Assembly: GCA_030651575.1 (NCBI GenBank)
Contig: JAUSFB010000051.1
Coordinates: forward strand, 1-64,000
Direction: 5' to 3'
From: Phaeospirillum sp.
GTDB lineage: Bacteria > Pseudomonadota > Alphaproteobacteria > Rhodospirillales > Magnetospirillaceae
Length of the DNA: 64,000 bases
Shown: positions 16,145 to 27,250 of the stretch, one piece after another
Numbering within the stretch: position 1 is the stretch's first letter
Layout of the letters: every line of letters begins with the position of its first letter
The notes under the pieces: model-generated
Told to the model about the DNA's origin: nothing
What the model saw: only the letters and a program-made list of their open reading frames with translations
The model's database searches: none
Program-made: the position numbers and the translations under genes

Positions 16145-17035
16145 ATGGCGAGCGTTGGATTCATCGGCCTGGGCAATATGGGGGCGCCGATGATGCGCAA
16201 CCTGCTGAAGGCGGGACATACGGTCAGGGTCTTCGACCTGTCGGACCTCGCCCGCCGGGCCGCCGCCGATGCCGGCGCCACCGCAGTGACCAGCGCCCGC
16301 GAGGCCGCGCAAGAGGTCGAACTGGTGGTGACCATGCTGCCGGCCGGGGCGCATGTCGCCTCGGTGATGCTGGGCGAGGACGGCCTGTTCGCCACCGCCG
16401 CGCCGGGCACCCTGTTCATCGATTCCTCGACCATCGACGTGGCCACCGCGCGACTGGTCGGAGCCGAGGCGGCCAAGGCCGGCTACCAGATGATCGACGC
16501 CCCGGTTTCGGGCGGGGTCGGCGGGGCCGAGGCCGGCACGCTGACCTTCATGGTCGGCGGCCCCGACGCCGCCTTCGAGCGCGCCCGGCCGTTCCTCGAA
16601 GCCATGGGCAAGACCATCGTCCATGCCGGCGGCCCCGGCAACGGTCAGGCCGCCAAGATCTGTAACAACATGCTGCTGGGCATCTCGATGATCGGCACCT
16701 GCGAGGCCTTCGCCCTGGCCGAGAAGCTGGGGCTGGAGCCGCAAAAGCTGTTCGATATCGCGTCGAAGTCGTCGGGGCAATGCTGGTCCATGACCTCCTA
16801 TTGCCCGGTGCCGGGTCCGGTGCCGACCTCGCCGGCCAACCGCGACTACAAGGCCGGCTTCGCCGCCGCCATGATGTTGAAGGACCTGAAGCTGGCGGTC
16901 GAAGCCGCCGGAATCGCCGGAGCCGCCGTGCCGCTGGGGGCCGAAGCCGCCCAACTCTATGCCATGATGGTCGGGTCCGGCGATGGCAGCCTCGATTTCT
17001 CCGGCGTCATCCACATGCTGCGCGGGAAAGCGTAA
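16145..17035 (+). CDS. mmsB: 3-hydroxyisobutyrate dehydrogenase
   Basis: 296 residues, the normal size. The N-terminal Rossmann motif is GFIGLGNMGAPM; DAPVSGGVGGAEAGTL is the substrate-binding signature, GNGQAAKICNNM carries the catalytic lysine, and C-terminal DYKAGFAAAMMLKDLKLA is typical. It oxidises 3-hydroxyisobutyrate to methylmalonate semialdehyde with NAD in valine degradation. A GGGAGAAG site precedes the ATG. It follows the isobutyryl-CoA dehydrogenase by 39 bases. No mmsA-type dehydrogenase for the next step is present in the window. Confidence 0.93.
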   Translation: MASVGFIGLGNMGAPMMRNLLKAGHTVRVFDLSDLARRAAADAGATAVTSAREAAQEVELVVTMLPAGAHVASVMLGEDGLFATAAPGTLFIDSSTIDVATARLVGAEAAKAGYQMIDAPVSGGVGGAEAGTLTFMVGGPDAAFERARPFLEAMGKTIVHAGGPGNGQAAKICNNMLLGISMIGTCEAFALAEKLGLEPQKLFDIASKSSGQCWSMTSYCPVPGPVPTSPANRDYKAGFAAAMMLKDLKLAVEAAGIAGAAVPLGAEAAQLYAMMVGSGDGSLDFSGVIHMLRGKA

Positions 17036-17041
17036 AGGCGC

Positions 17042-17069
17042 TTGCTTGCCGATTAAAAAAACGTATGCT
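17042..17069 (+). promoter_or_regulatory. Candidate promoter of the ABC transporter operon
   Basis: TTGCTT (17042-17047) and TATGCT (17064-17069) are separated by 16 bases, in the 134-base gap before the first transporter gene. Two GC hairpins follow (about 17091-17112 and 17130-17145), possibly the terminator of mmsB or a leader structure. Weak evidence. Confidence 0.25.
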
Positions 17070-17169
17070 CGTTTTCAGAATAAAGGACACCCCGGCTTAA
17101 ACGGGGGTCCGCCAACAGGGTAAACGCCAAGGTCGGCCTTCGGGCCGGCCCGTCCAGGAGCCAAGGCAG

Positions 17170-18002
<833 letters not shown>

Positions 18003-18003
<1 letters not shown>

Positions 18004-19934
18004 TGAGCGAGTTTCTCGATTCCTCCATCCACGACACCTTCCCCAAGGCGTTGATCCACAACGCCGCCCGCTGGCCGAACGACATCGCCATGCGGGAGAA
18101 GGAGTTCGGCATCTGGAACAGCTTTTCCTGGGCCGACTACCTGGAGCGGGTCAAGATGCTGGCGCTCGGCATGCACGCGCTGGGGGTCAAGCGCGGCGAC
18201 GTGGTGGCCATCTTGGGCAAGAACCGCCCGGAATGCATCTGGGGCGAAGTGGCGGCCCATGCCCTGGGGGCGCTGTCGCTGGGCGTCTACCACGATTCCA
18301 TGAACAAGGAAGTCGCCTATCTGCTGACCTATACCGGCGCCACCACGGTGCTGGCCGAGGACGAGGAGCAGGTGGACAAGCTGCTGGAAATCTCCGCCGA
18401 GGTCCCGACGCTCCGCCATATCGTTTATTTCGATCCCCGCGGCATGCGCAAATACAAGGACGAGCGCCTGATCAGCGCCGACGACCTGCGGCAAAAGGCG
18501 GTGGAACAGGCCGAGCGTCAGCCCGGCCTGTTCGAGGCCGAAGTGGCCAAGGGCCAGGGCGACGACGTGGCCATCTTGTGCACCACCTCGGGCACCACAT
18601 CCAACCCCAAGCTGGCCATGCTGCAAGCCGGCCCGTTCCTGCGCCACGCCACCGCCTATCTGCGCGCCGACCCCAAACAGGCCGGCGACGACTATGTCTC
18701 GGTGCTGCCGCTGCCCTGGATCATGGAGCAGATCTACGCCGTCACCCAGCCGCTGATCTGCCGCAACATCGTCAACTTCGTCGAGGAGCCCGAGACGATG
18801 ATGGCCGATATGCGGGAAATCGGCCCCAATTTCGTCCTGCTGGCGCCCCGCATGTGGGAAGGTATCGCCGCCGATGTGCGCGCCCGCATGATGGACTCCA
18901 CCCGTTTCAAGCAGGCGATGTTCGAATGGGGCATGAAACTGGGCATGAAGGCGCTGGACCAGGGCAAGCGGTCCAGGCTGGCCGACTTCATCTTGTTCGC
19001 CGCCCTGCGTGACCGGATCGGTTTTTCGTTCCTGCGCTCGGCCGCCACCGGCGGCGCGGCGCTGGGGCCGGAGACCTTCCGCTTCTTTCTGGCCATGGGC
19101 GTGCCGCTGCGCCAGATCTACGGCCAGACCGAACTGGCCGGGGCCTATACCGTCCACCGCGCCGGCGATATCGACTTCGACAGCGTCGGCATCCCGTTCG
19201 ACGACGCCAAGATCCGCATCGACAATCCCGACGTCAACGGAGTGGGCGAGATCGTCGCCACCACCGACGGCATGTTCTGCGGCTACTACAAAAGCCCGGA
19301 GACCAGCCAGGCCGACATGCTGCCGGATGGCTGGCTGAAGACCGGCGACGCCGGCTATCTCAAGAAAGAGAACGGCCATCTGGTGGTGATCGACCGCATC
19401 AAGGATCTGGCCACCACCGCGCTGGGGGTACGCTTCTCGCCGCAGTTCATCGAGAACAAGCTGAAATTCTCGCCCTTCATCGCCGAGGCGGTGATCCTGG
19501 GCGACACCAAGCCCTATCTGTCGGCGCTGATCTGTATCCGCTTCTCCATCGTGTCGAAATGGGCGGAATCCAAGGCGATCTCGTTCACCAACTACACCAA
19601 TCTGTCGGCCCAGTCCCAAGTCTACGAACTGCTGAAGGCCGAGGTCGAGAAGGTCAACCAGACCCTGCCCGAGCCCCAGCGCATCCGCAAATTCCTGCTG
19701 CTCTACAAGGAACTGGACGCCGATGACGGCGAGCTGACCCGCACCCGCAAGGTGCGGCGCGGCGTTATCAACGACAAATACGGCGACATCATCGATTCGG
19801 TCTATGCCGACCGCGAGATGGTGCCGGTCGATGCCGTCATCACCTTCCAGGATGGCACCACCACGCGGGTCAAGACCGAATTGAAGGTCGTCACCCTATT
19901 GCCGCCGCCCGCCCGCCAGATGGCCGCCGAGTAG
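18003..19934 (+). CDS. Long-chain-type acyl-CoA synthetase (AMP-forming) in ABC operon
   Basis: 643 residues, the long form of ANL ligases. The P-loop is TTSGTTSNPK, the A5 motif YGQTELAG, and KTGDAGYLKKENGHLVVIDR the hinge region. The alpha-helical insert (MFEWGMKLGMKALDQ...) marks the FAA1/long-chain class. The start codon overlaps the LivG-like stop (TGATG). Sitting between an ABC ATPase and its permeases, the enzyme probably adds CoA to the imported carboxylic acid, trapping it in the cell. The actual substrate (fatty, aromatic or terpenoid acid) cannot be read from sequence. Confidence 0.88.
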
Positions 19935-19946
19935 GAGAACAAGACC

Positions 19947-20840
19947 ATGGAATCGAGCCTGTTGTTCCAGCTCATCGTCAACGGCCTGATCGTCGGAACG
20001 CTCTATGGCGTGGTCGCCATGTGCTTCGTGCTGATCTACAAATCGACCCAGGTGGTGAACTTCGCCCAGGGCGAGTTCCTGCTGATCGGCGCCTGGACCT
20101 GCTGGTGGCTGGTCACCAGCATGGCCCTGCCGTTCTGGATCGCCTTCCCCATGACCTTCCTGTTCATGATGGCCTTCGGCATCATGTTGCAGATGGTGGT
20201 GCTGCGCCCGCTGATTGGCGAGCCGGTAATCTCGGTGATCATGGTCACCATCGGCCTGTCGATCTTCTTCCAGGCGGTGATGAAGTCGATCTTCGGCGTC
20301 TGGGCCCAGCCCTTCCCCGAGATTTTCCCGGTCAAGTCGGTCAACGTACTGGGACTTCAGGTCCAGCCGGCCTACCTGATGAGTCTGGTGGTGTCGGTGG
20401 TGATCATGGGGCTGTTCGCCTGGTTCTTCAAATACTCGCGCATGGGCCTCGCCATGCGGGCCACCGCCTTCAACCAGCAGGTGGCGCAAAGCCTGGGCAT
20501 CTCGGTCAAGAACGTGTTCGCCATGGCCTGGGCCATCTCGGCCATGGTCTCGGCTCTGGCCGGCGTGGTGGTCGGCATGGTCAACGGCGTGTCCTCGGCC
20601 TTGTCGTTCTTTGGCATCAAGGTGTTCCCGGCGGTGATCGTCGGTGGACTGGACTCCATCATCGGCGCCGTCATCGGCGGCCTGATCATCGGCCTGTTGG
20701 AGAATCTGGCCGAGTATGTGGACGGCCAGTACCTGCACCTGGGCAACCTCTACAGCGTGGCGCCGTTCTACGTGCTGGTTGTCATCCTGATGATCAAGCC
20801 CTACGGCCTGTTCGGCACCAAGACCATCGAGAGGGTATAA
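19947..20840 (+). CDS. Branched-chain-type ABC permease (LivH family)
   Basis: 297 residues, hydrophobic, with about eight membrane segments. LivH hallmarks include GLIVGTLYGVVAMCFVLIYK near the N-terminus, VVNFAQGEFLLIGAW, the cytoplasmic loop MRATAFNQQVAQSLGISVKNVF (EAA-like) and FPAVIVGGLDSIIGAVIGG. It starts 12 bases after the ligase stop with a GGAGAA site and is followed at once by the second permease. Confidence 0.9.
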   Translation: MESSLLFQLIVNGLIVGTLYGVVAMCFVLIYKSTQVVNFAQGEFLLIGAWTCWWLVTSMALPFWIAFPMTFLFMMAFGIMLQMVVLRPLIGEPVISVIMVTIGLSIFFQAVMKSIFGVWAQPFPEIFPVKSVNVLGLQVQPAYLMSLVVSVVIMGLFAWFFKYSRMGLAMRATAFNQQVAQSLGISVKNVFAMAWAISAMVSALAGVVVGMVNGVSSALSFFGIKVFPAVIVGGLDSIIGAVIGGLIIGLLENLAEYVDGQYLHLGNLYSVAPFYVLVVILMIKPYGLFGTKTIERV

Positions 20841-20844
20841 GGCG

Positions 20845-21915
20845 ATGATTTCCAGCAGCCTCATTCCTTGCGGCCAGTTCAAGACCAGCTACGGGGCCGA
20901 CACCACCATCTTCCTGACGCCGGCATCGCGGAATTTCTGCCTGCTGGGCATCCTGGTGGCGCTGGCGGCTCCTCTGGTGCTGTCCAACTACCTGTTGGCC
21001 CTGCTGATTCAGATCGGCTACTTCGGCATCGCCGCCCTGGGCCTGAACATCCTGGTGGGATCCACCGGCCAGATTTCGCTGGGCCATGCCGCCTTCTTCG
21101 GCTTCGGCGCCTTCGCCTCCGCCTGGCTGAACAACGGCTTTGGAGTGCCGGTGCTGCTGGCCATTCCGCTGGCCGGGGTGATGACCACCCTGCTCGGCCT
21201 GCTGTTCGGCATCCCGGCGGGGCGGCTGAAGGGGCTGTATCTGGCCATCGCCACCTTTGCCTCGCAATTCATCCTGGAAGACTTCTTCTCGCGCGCCAAC
21301 TGGTTTACCGGCGGATCAAGCGGCGCCCAGGCGGCCCCCATCAACCTGTTCGGCTATGAGGTCGACGGTGATAAGGGCTTTTTCTACGTGGTGCTGTTCT
21401 TCGTCGTGGTGATGTACGTGCTGGGGGCCAACCTGCTGCGCACCCGCGACGGCCGCGCCTTCGTGGCGGTGCGCGACCATTACCTTTCGGCCGAGGTGAT
21501 GGGCATCAACCTGACCAAGTACCGCATCTTGTCCTTTGGCATCTCGTCGTTCTACGCCGGGGTCGGCGGCGCGCTGTACGGCCACTATCTCGGCTATGTC
21601 TCGGCCGAGGGCTTCACCATCCTGCTGTCGATCCAGTTCCTCGGCATGATCATCATCGGCGGCATGGGCTCGGTGATGGGAACGCTGATGGGCACCGCCT
21701 TTATGGTCCTGCTGCCGGAAGGCACCGAGGCCGCCGTCAGCACCATCAAGCACTTCACCGGCGACATCCCGGCCCTGACCAATGCCCTGGCCTATATCAA
21801 GGAAGCGGCGATCGGCCTTGCCATCGTGCTGTTCCTGATCTTCGAGCCCGACGGGCTGGTTCACCGCTGGCGTCTGATCAAATCTTATTGGAAGCTGTAC
21901 CCGTTCTCTTACTAA
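20845..21915 (+). CDS. Branched-chain-type ABC permease (LivM family)
   Basis: 356 residues with multiple membrane segments. Recognisable LivM features are LGLNILVGSTGQISLGHAAF, LYLAIATFASQFI, a loop with RDHYLSAEVMGINLTKYRI (EAA-like) and GMGSVMGTLMGTAFM. It starts four bases after the LivH-like stop. It would form the membrane channel heterodimer with the LivH-like protein. Confidence 0.9.
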   Translation: MISSSLIPCGQFKTSYGADTTIFLTPASRNFCLLGILVALAAPLVLSNYLLALLIQIGYFGIAALGLNILVGSTGQISLGHAAFFGFGAFASAWLNNGFGVPVLLAIPLAGVMTTLLGLLFGIPAGRLKGLYLAIATFASQFILEDFFSRANWFTGGSSGAQAAPINLFGYEVDGDKGFFYVVLFFVVVMYVLGANLLRTRDGRAFVAVRDHYLSAEVMGINLTKYRILSFGISSFYAGVGGALYGHYLGYVSAEGFTILLSIQFLGMIIIGGMGSVMGTLMGTAFMVLLPEGTEAAVSTIKHFTGDIPALTNALAYIKEAAIGLAIVLFLIFEPDGLVHRWRLIKSYWKLYPFSY

Positions 21916-21964
21916 CCAATAAAAAAGCACCAAACGTGTGACACCAACTGGGAGGAAGAATCCG

Positions 21965-23197
21965 ATGAAGCAGATCCTGTTTACCGGTGCGGCCCTGGCC
22001 GTCATCGCCTCGGGCAGCGCCATGGCGGCCGACGGCATCCTGGTCGGCCACATCGCCGACATCACCGGCGCGACCTCGGCGGTGGGCAAGCCCTATGGCC
22101 AGGGCATCGCCGATGCCATGAACTACATCAACGCCCATGGCGGCGTGGCGGGCAAAAAGATCATCTTCGAGACCGTGGACTACGCCTACGAAGTGCCACG
22201 CGCCATGGCCGCCTACAAGAAGCTGACCGGCTCGGAAAAGGCGGTCGCCATCCAGGGCTGGGGCACCGGCGACACCGAGGCGCTGGTCAACAACGTGGCC
22301 AAGGACGAAATTCCCTATTTCTCCGCGTCTTATTCCGGCCACTTGACCGATCCTCAGGGCAAGACCTCGGTCAAGGGCGCGCCCTACAACTTCTTCTACG
22401 GTCCCAGCTATTCCGACGCCTGCCGCGGTCTGGTCCAGTGGGCCGCCGAGGACTGGAAGAAGAAGGGCGGCAAGGGAGCCGCCAAGTTCGTCCATATGGG
22501 CGACAACCACCCCTACCCCAACGCGCCAAAGCAGGCCTGCGGCGCCTATGCCAAGGAAATGGGCCTCGAAGTACTGAACGAGATCCAGTATTCGCTGAAG
22601 CCCGGCGATTTCAAGGCGCAGTGCCTCAGCCTCAAGGAATCGGGCGCCAATTACGCCTATCTCGCCAACACCTCGGGTTCGACCATCTCGCTGTTGAAGT
22701 CGTGCGAGACGGTGGGCGTCAACGTCCAGTTCCTGGCCAATATCTGGGGCACCGACGAAGGTTCCCTCAAGGCCGCGGCCGACGCGGCCGACAAGCTGGT
22801 CTGGGTGGTCGGAGCGGCGACCTGGGCCGATGAAGTCCCCGGCATGAAGCTGGTGCGCGACATCTCCAAGGTCTCGGACGCCGCCGGGACCGAGGCCCGT
22901 CCGGTCCACTACATCCGCGCCATCTGCTCGGTCTACCACATGAAGGAGGCCATGGAGGCTGCCAACAAGGCCGGCGGCATCACCGGTCCCAACATCAAGA
23001 AGGCCATGGAGCTTGGCAAGGACAAGGTTCCCGCCGGCCTCGAAGGCGTCTGCCTGCCCTCGACCTGGACGGCCGAGGACCATCGCGGCACCACCACGGT
23101 CAAGGTTTATCAGGCCTCGACCAAGGGCGGCGCCATCGGCATGAAGCAGATCCACACCGCCGAGATCCCCCGCCGGAAGGAATGGCTGGGCTGGTAG
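21965..23197 (+). CDS. Periplasmic substrate-binding protein of the ABC importer
   Basis: 410 residues. A clear Sec signal peptide, MKQILFTGAALAVIASG, ends at AMA before ADGILVGH. The mature part is a type I periplasmic fold of the LivJ/Leu-Ile-Val class (GHIADITGATSAVGKPYGQG, VNAINAHGG-like INAHGGVAGKKI). The ATG at 21965 follows GGAGGAAGA. It is the fifth gene of the operon and is followed by a strong hairpin, which could raise its mRNA level above that of the downstream genes. The ligand is unknown. Confidence 0.9.
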   Translation: MKQILFTGAALAVIASGSAMAADGILVGHIADITGATSAVGKPYGQGIADAMNYINAHGGVAGKKIIFETVDYAYEVPRAMAAYKKLTGSEKAVAIQGWGTGDTEALVNNVAKDEIPYFSASYSGHLTDPQGKTSVKGAPYNFFYGPSYSDACRGLVQWAAEDWKKKGGKGAAKFVHMGDNHPYPNAPKQACGAYAKEMGLEVLNEIQYSLKPGDFKAQCLSLKESGANYAYLANTSGSTISLLKSCETVGVNVQFLANIWGTDEGSLKAAADAADKLVWVVGAATWADEVPGMKLVRDISKVSDAAGTEARPVHYIRAICSVYHMKEAMEAANKAGGITGPNIKKAMELGKDKVPAGLEGVCLPSTWTAEDHRGTTTVKVYQASTKGGAIGMKQIHTAEIPRRKEWLGW

Positions 23198-23204
23198 CAG
23201 ACTT

Positions 23205-23265
23205 GCGGGTGGGATGCCCGCGCTCCACGGCGACATCAAGGAGCGCGGGCGTCCCGCCCGCTTTT
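23205..23265 (+). terminator. Long hairpin with T-run after the binding-protein gene
   Basis: Arms of 22 bases at 23205-23226 and 23240-23261 pair at 20 positions plus two G-U pairs, with a 13-base loop, and are followed by TTTT. It is placed between the binding-protein gene and the second ATPase of the same operon, so it is probably a partial terminator or a 3' stabilising stem. Its core GGGCGTCCCGCCCGC resembles the dyad at 16105. Confidence 0.7.
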
Positions 23266-23278
23266 CCCCCGACAGGAC

Positions 23279-24109
<831 letters not shown>

Positions 24110-24158
24110 CGGCGGCTCTCGGGGGAGCGTCGCAATGGCCAGAAATGATGAGAGAGCA

Positions 24159-25388
24159 ATGACCGAGTACTTCGACTCCCTGGAAACCCGCTCCGCCGAC
24201 CGGCGCGAGGCGGAACTGTTCGCGGCCCTGCCCGAGCAGGTGGCCCTGGCCAAGGCCGACGCCCCCGCTTTCGCCCAATTGCTGGCCGACGTCGATCCGG
24301 CCCTGGTCACCGACCGCGCCGCGCTGGCCCGTCTGCCGGTGGTCCGCAAGTCCGAGTTGATCGATCAGCAACAGGCCGATCCGCCCTTCGCCTCGCTGAT
24401 CGCCGTGCCCAAGAGCGAACTGCGCCGCGTCTTCGCCTCGCCGGGGCCGATATACGATCCCGAAGGCTGGGACAACGACTGGTGGCGCATTGCCCGCGCC
24501 CTGTTCGCCGCCGGTTTCCGCCGAGGCGAGCTGATGCATAATTGCTTTTCCTACCACTTCACCCCCGGCGGCGTGATGTTCGAAAGCGGCGCCCATGCGC
24601 TGGGCTGCCCGGTATTCCCCGCCGGCGTCGGCAATACCGAACAACAGGCCAAGGCGCTGGCCGATCTGCGCCCCGCCGGCTATGGCGGCACCCCGTCCTT
24701 TCTCAAGATCATCCTGGAGAAGGCCGAGGAGATGGGACTGGACCACTCCTCGCTGACCAAGGCCTGCGTCTCGGGCGAGGCCCTGCCGCCGGCCTTGCGC
24801 CAGTCGCTGAAGGACCTGGGCATCGACGTCACCCAGTGCTACGCCACCGCCGATCTGGGCCTGATCGCCTATGAATCCGCCGCCCAGCAGGGCCTGATCG
24901 TCGACGAAGGCGTCATCGTCGAGATCGTGCGCCCCGGCACCGGCGATCCGGTGGCCGAAGGCGAGGTCGGCGAGGTGGTGGTGACCAGCTTCAACCCCGA
25001 CTATCCGCTGATCCGCTTCGCCACCGGCGACCTTTCTGCGGTGCTGGAGGGAACCAGCGCCTGCGGCCGCACCAATATGCGGCTCAAGGGCTGGATGGGC
25101 CGCGCCGATCAGACCACCAAGATCAAGGGCATGTTCGTCCATCCCCGTCAGGTGGCCGATGTGGCCAAGCGCCATCCGGAAATCATCCGCGCCCGGCTGG
25201 TGATCGACAAGGCCGACGAGAACGACGCGGTGACCCTGAATGTGGAAAGCAAATCCTCCGACCCGGCTCTGGCCTCGGCCATCCGCGACTCGTTCCTGTC
25301 GTTGTGCAAGCTGAAGACCGAAGTGACCTTCGTCACCCCCGGCGGCCTGCCCAACGACGGCATCGTCATCCAAGACAAGAGAGTCTGA
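24159..25388 (+). CDS. Phenylacetate-CoA ligase family protein (PaaK-like)
   Basis: 409 residues from the ATG at 24159 (MTEYFDSLETR); an in-frame ATG at 24135 with GGGGGAG is the alternative. The PaaK-like fold is shown by YGGTPSFLKIILEKAEEMGL, SGEALPPALRQSLKDLGI, QCYATADLGLIAYE, TSFNPDYPLIRFATGDLS and GRADQTTKIKGMFVHPRQV. The usual Ser/Thr-Gly-rich P-loop (SSGTTG) is replaced by FASPGPIYDPEG, a form I associate with relatives located beside LivFGHM-type importers. It would activate an aryl or similar acid with CoA, or a related ATP-dependent step. It starts about 50 bases after the LivF-like gene. Confidence 0.82.
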   Translation: MTEYFDSLETRSADRREAELFAALPEQVALAKADAPAFAQLLADVDPALVTDRAALARLPVVRKSELIDQQQADPPFASLIAVPKSELRRVFASPGPIYDPEGWDNDWWRIARALFAAGFRRGELMHNCFSYHFTPGGVMFESGAHALGCPVFPAGVGNTEQQAKALADLRPAGYGGTPSFLKIILEKAEEMGLDHSSLTKACVSGEALPPALRQSLKDLGIDVTQCYATADLGLIAYESAAQQGLIVDEGVIVEIVRPGTGDPVAEGEVGEVVVTSFNPDYPLIRFATGDLSAVLEGTSACGRTNMRLKGWMGRADQTTKIKGMFVHPRQVADVAKRHPEIIRARLVIDKADENDAVTLNVESKSSDPALASAIRDSFLSLCKLKTEVTFVTPGGLPNDGIVIQDKRV

Positions 25389-25392
25389 TCCC

Positions 25393-26883
25393 ATGTCGCT
25401 CACTCCCGAACTCGACCCCTTCAAGCTGGCCCTGACCCTGTCGGGCAAGCACCTGATCGGCGGCCAATTCGTCGCCGCCGCCTGCGGTCGGACCTTTGAG
25501 GTCGACAACCCCGCCACCGGCGCGGTAATCGGCGCCGCCGCCTTCGGCACCAAGCCGGATGTGGACGCCGCCGTCGCCTCGGCCAAGGCGGCCCAGAAGG
25601 AATGGGCCAAGCTGGCGGCGCGCCAACGCGGCAAGCTGGTAGCCGAATGCGGCCGGGTGCTGGCCGGCCATGTGGAGGAACTGGGTCGGCTGGTGGCGCT
25701 GGAAACCGGCAAGGCGCTGCGCACCGAAAGCCGGATCGAGGCCGGGGTGCTGGCCGATATGTTCGTGTTCTTCGGCGGACTGGGCAGCGAGCTGAAGGGC
25801 GAGACCATCCCGTTCAACCCCGACATGCTGACCATGACGGTGCGCGAGCCGGTGGGCGTGGTCGCCTGCATCATTCCGTGGAACGTGCCGCTGCTGCTGA
25901 TGGCCATGAAAGCCGCCGCCGCCCTGGTCGCCGGTAATTCGGTGGTGGTGAAGTCGGCGGAGGAAGCGCCGCTGACCGTGCTGCGCGTCGCCGAGATCAT
26001 GAACACCGTCCTGCCCCACGGCATCTTCAACATGCTGTCAGGCTTTGGCCCCGAATGCGGCGCGCCGCTGGTGGAACACCCCGACGTCAAGAAGGTGAGC
26101 TTCACCGGCTCGGTGGAGACCGGCCGCATCGTCTACCGCGCCGCCGCCGAAAAGCTGATCCCCGTCACCCTGGAGTTGGGCGGCAAAAGCCCGATGATCG
26201 TCTGCGCCGACGCCGACATGGATCAGGCGGTGGCCGGCGCCCTGGCCGGCATGCGCTTCACCCGCCAGGGGCAAAGCTGCACCGCCAGCTCGCGCCTGTT
26301 CGTCCACGACTCCATCCACGACGAATTCATCGCCCGGGTGAAGGCCAAGGTCGATTCCATGGTGATGGGCGACCCGCTGGACGAAAAGACCGATATCGGC
26401 ACCATCGTCTCCGACAGCCAGTTGGAGCGGGTCCGCTCCTATATCGCCCTGGGCGAAGCGACGCCGGGCGTCACCGGGCATACCTGCTCGGCCATGCCCA
26501 CCGATCCCAGGCTGGCCAAGGGCCGCTTTGTCCAGCCGGTGATCTTCACCGGGCTAAAGAACAGCGATCGCATCTGCCAGGAAGAGATTTTCGGCCCGGT
26601 CTGCGCCGTCATCCGGTGGAGCGACTACGAAGAGGTGATCGCCCAGGCCAATGACAGCGAATACGGCCTTGCCGCCTCCATCTGGACCCGCGACATCAAG
26701 ATCGCCATGGACGCCACCCGGCGGCTGGAGGCCGGCTTTGTCCAGGTCAACCAGAACCTGGTGGTCCAACCCGGCCTGTCCTATGGCGGCGTCAAGACCT
26801 CCGGCCTGGGCCGCGAGGCCTCGCTGGAATCCATGCTGGAGCACTTCACCCACAAGAAGACCATCATCTTCAACATGAAGTGA
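25393..26883 (+). CDS. NAD(P)-dependent aldehyde dehydrogenase
   Basis: 496 residues. Catalytic motifs are LELGGKSPMIV (general base Glu) and GQSCTASSRLFV (nucleophile Cys); IPWNVPLLLMAMKAAAALVAGN and FTGSVETGR form the cofactor site. It begins four bases after the PaaK-like ligase stop, so it belongs to the transporter operon. An aldehyde oxidised to the acid that the ligases activate would fit. It is not of the CoA-acylating MmsA type: the sequence around the active-site Cys is QSCTA, not the MmsA pattern. Confidence 0.9.
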   Translation: MSLTPELDPFKLALTLSGKHLIGGQFVAAACGRTFEVDNPATGAVIGAAAFGTKPDVDAAVASAKAAQKEWAKLAARQRGKLVAECGRVLAGHVEELGRLVALETGKALRTESRIEAGVLADMFVFFGGLGSELKGETIPFNPDMLTMTVREPVGVVACIIPWNVPLLLMAMKAAAALVAGNSVVVKSAEEAPLTVLRVAEIMNTVLPHGIFNMLSGFGPECGAPLVEHPDVKKVSFTGSVETGRIVYRAAAEKLIPVTLELGGKSPMIVCADADMDQAVAGALAGMRFTRQGQSCTASSRLFVHDSIHDEFIARVKAKVDSMVMGDPLDEKTDIGTIVSDSQLERVRSYIALGEATPGVTGHTCSAMPTDPRLAKGRFVQPVIFTGLKNSDRICQEEIFGPVCAVIRWSDYEEVIAQANDSEYGLAASIWTRDIKIAMDATRRLEAGFVQVNQNLVVQPGLSYGGVKTSGLGREASLESMLEHFTHKKTIIFNMK

Positions 26884-27250
26884 GGTAATCCCGCTCGGCG
26901 ATCTGGGCAAGGCGAAGAGGAGCGAGGTCGGTGGTGGCGACATCCCAAACCATGCGGAAATCGACGGAAAGGTATTCATGGGCGATTCGGTACCGCATGT
27001 CACGGACCTGTCTCCACGGAATACCCGGCTGCCGATCCTCGATCCCGTCCGCCATATCCTTCGTCACCTCGCCAATGATCTGGACGAGATGCGTCACCGC
27101 CAACATTAATTTCCCGGCAGCCCGGAATCTGGACGAAAAAACCTCCGCGATAAAACCCTCGATTTCCCCGATGGCGGACAAAGTGACCTCAACCGCCTCC
27201 AGCGCCCGTTTGTTCCGCTCAAAAGATACTGACGGCGTCCGTTCCGGCAA
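26870..27250 (-). CDS. HepT-like ribonuclease toxin (HEPN/DUF86)
   Basis: 126 residues, mostly helical. The HEPN catalytic motif RX4HXY is intact as RYRIAHEY near residue 88. IGEVTKDM and PWRQVRDMRYRIAHEY are characteristic of DUF86/HepT toxins, which act on RNA and are neutralised by an MNT nucleotidyltransferase that AMPylates the tyrosine. Its start overlaps the end of the MNT gene by 32 bases, the usual coupled order. The 3' end overlaps the tail of the aldehyde dehydrogenase gene on the other strand. Confidence 0.8.
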   Translation of the reverse strand: MPERTPSVSFERNKRALEAVEVTLSAIGEIEGFIAEVFSSRFRAAGKLMLAVTHLVQIIGEVTKDMADGIEDRQPGIPWRQVRDMRYRIAHEYLSVDFRMVWDVATTDLAPLRLAQIAERDYLTSC

